Shown here: one piece after another, positions 62,066-64,000 of the stretch | Position numbering within the stretch: the first letter of the stretch is position 1 | Layout of the letters: every line of letters starts with the position of its first letter | From: Centroberyx gerrardi | Taxonomy: Eukaryota; Chordata; Actinopteri; Beryciformes; Berycidae | DNA: 64,000 nt | NCBI RefSeq assembly: GCF_048128805.1 | Contig: NC_136005.1 | Span: 9,243,504 to 9,307,503 of the forward strand | Direction: 5' to 3' | Notes under the pieces: model-generated | Database searches by the model: none | Seen by the model: the letters and a program-made list of their open reading frames with translations, nothing else | Told to the model about the DNA's origin: nothing | Position numbers and translations under genes: made by a program

Positions 62066-63967
62066 AGAAATGTTGGATTGGCGAGAGGTGGCAAACTGAA
62101 TAGCTCTCGCATTTTCTGCCCAACTGCTTTTTAGTTTGCCTCTCAGAGACAGAAGAAAAAATGTCGGGTCTGCCATTCCAAATTACAGGGCTTTACCGTC
62201 CCTATAATTTGACCTTTTTTTTTTTGAGTCTAGAGACAAGGCAGTACAGAGGCAGTACTGATGGATGGGTTTGCCTGAGTGATGAGACAGGCGGCAAGTA
62301 ACGGTTTAGGGGGCAAACCGGTGATTTACTAACCACTGGTCCAAGCCCAGTAAAAGGATGAATAGAATTTCGAGAGGAACCTACGACAGATGGGCCTGGA
62401 CTCTGGGGGCATCATTTGTTGATGGGAACAAGTGAGTGGCGAATGCCGTGTAACAAGTTCGCATCTGTGCAACAAGCAGATTGGGGTGGAGGCTGTCTTT
62501 CTGGAAAAAATGCCTGCGGTCCCAAATTGTCAATAAAATCCTCATTGTGAGTGCTACAAGCAGGGGAGAGCCAGGTGTGTAGGCTCAGAAGCCTATTAAA
62601 CCGCCCCGGACGATCGGACCGGAGATGAGTTCCTGGCTTATTTTGGACTCTTTCCGGACATTAAATAGGTGTATGAAGTCAAATTTTAGCAGTCCAGATT
62701 ATAGGACTTTCTTCACAACATCTGAGAGAGGGAACTCTTTAACAGAAGGTTTTCAAGCCATTTTGGAGTACATTTAAGTATATTATTAAAAAAAATGTTC
62801 TGCTATCACTCACCTCAACCCTCTCTCCTCATTTTGAGTCTCTCTCCCACTCTCTCCCAAACATGTATCCACCCTCAGACACACACACACACAGTGCTTA
62901 ATTTGTGCCAGATCCTGCCGGAACAGGACCTTCATTCCGGTACCTATTTGCATGGACCCGGCACCTGGTGGCATGAAAGTTGTTGTTTTTTTTTGTCTGC
63001 CATGTAATACTCCCAATAGTTGACTCTTCTTTCCTTTCCCCTCCCTTCCAAAAACCTAACTGTCTCATTTCCATATGAAGACAGGTGATTACCCTATTAG
63101 AAAGTAACAACAAGCCATAGTAATCACTTAACACATGAGTGAGCTGCTCTGCAGAGTGTGTTATGGTAAACTTCAGACAGCGTCATGGCTAAAAGTTGAA
63201 GGTAAGCATGATTTCTTTTCAACAAGTCCTCCAACCCATACGACCACATATTCTGTAATCTATTAGGTCTCTGCTGGGACAATCAAAATTAATATTTGCA
63301 TAGATGACTGCGAAACAGAATTTTTTTGGAGTGCAGACCTGTAAGTCCCACAGTTAAATATGAGGGCAATTGCGCACGTTATGTTGAGTGTCCAGAAATA
63401 ATTGGTAATAACATGAGAACTGGTTGACGTGAAGGGCTGTAAGCCACATCACTGTGGGCATTTCAAAACCAGCGCGGTCCAGCTGAGTGTCGCATTTAGG
63501 CCGACTTCTAGCTGCACCACGACACATTTTATTGCATTATTCGCTGACATTGTTTCCTACATTCAAAATCGATATCCTATGAAAGTATTTGTATTGAATA
63601 TTGATGCGTAACTACTCGAACCAGAATTTCTCTGGTAAATGCCATTGCAGTTTCCTTTATGTATGATTAGGATGTCTCATAGTAGCCTATGTGGGCATTT
63701 TTATGTTGTGCACAGTGCAGTTATATCTTTATTCTACTGCTTGAAGGTCAGGTTTGTAAAAATGAGCATTATGTAGCCTATGCAATAATCAAATATTGTT
63801 ATAGGTCCCCAGTAGTCGGAGCTCTAAGGTCATACAGTCGGTCATTTAGTAATGTTTAGGCTGTTAGGTCTACAGTAAGCTGTATGGCTGCACTGAGCAC
63901 CACCGTGCCTCCAATGCGCAATTGTCTTGATATGTTCCGGAACCTTTTCCCTCCTCCTCCTCCTACT

Positions 63968-64000
63968 GCACACGCACACGCACACGCACACGCACACGCA
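63968..64000. repeat. (cacacg)n tandem repeat at the window end
   Basis: At least five six-base units running off the right edge. Confidence 0.9.

Overview
The window is nuclear DNA from a ray-finned fish, most likely a teleost. The genes have many short exons with GT-AG introns. The introns are packed with fish-type transposon debris: L2-like LINEs, hAT-type elements with 8-bp target duplications, long-inverted-repeat MITEs, a tRNA-derived SINE and microsatellites. Nothing prokaryotic is present. Gene models below were built by eye from splice sites, reading phase and family exon lengths. No alignment or database search was run.

Left third (about 1-26,100, + strand): a tandem cluster of three cytochrome P450 family 2 (CYP2J/N/P/AD-type) units. 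Copy A (exons 3-9, 1,929-8,669) is open in every exon seen, but its exons 1-2 are not visible and are presumably off the left edge. Copy B (11,879-20,676) has all nine exons at family lengths but carries two in-frame stop codons. Copy C (22,441-26,084) is a clear relic: half of exon 1 is gone, exons 6-7 are missing, exons 2, 3, 5 and 9 have frameshifts, and a haem-loop glycine is replaced. A and B also share introns and flanks, so they arose by a fairly recent segmental duplication and were later hit by different transposons.

Middle (28,560-42,870, - strand): a gene for a secreted protein made of EGF modules. The reconstructed CDS is 2,313 nt (770 aa): signal peptide, linker, a Cys-rich segment, about ten calcium-binding-type EGF domains, then six short EGF domains and a basic tail. 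I do not recognise the orthologue. Its first intron appears to be GC-AG and it has a 33-nt microexon.

Right (45,281-57,647, - strand): a class B1 (secretin-family) receptor. Twelve coding exons were recovered, most at lengths I recall as usual for this receptor family (106, 108, 133, 154, 61, 70, 92, 130, 42 nt among them). Residues match the growth-hormone-releasing-hormone receptor best. The signal-peptide exon was not found. A 447-bp hAT-like MITE lies 14 bp past the stop codon. From 57,650 to 64,000 there are LINE fragments, microsatellites and no further recognisable gene.

The three loci are not an operon-like system. P450 mono-oxygenation, an extracellular EGF protein and a peptide-hormone receptor are simply neighbours. 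The most unusual things are the orphan EGF gene, the decay series of CYP2 copies, and a segment of about 230 bp shared by the DNA just upstream of the last exons of the two minus-strand genes.
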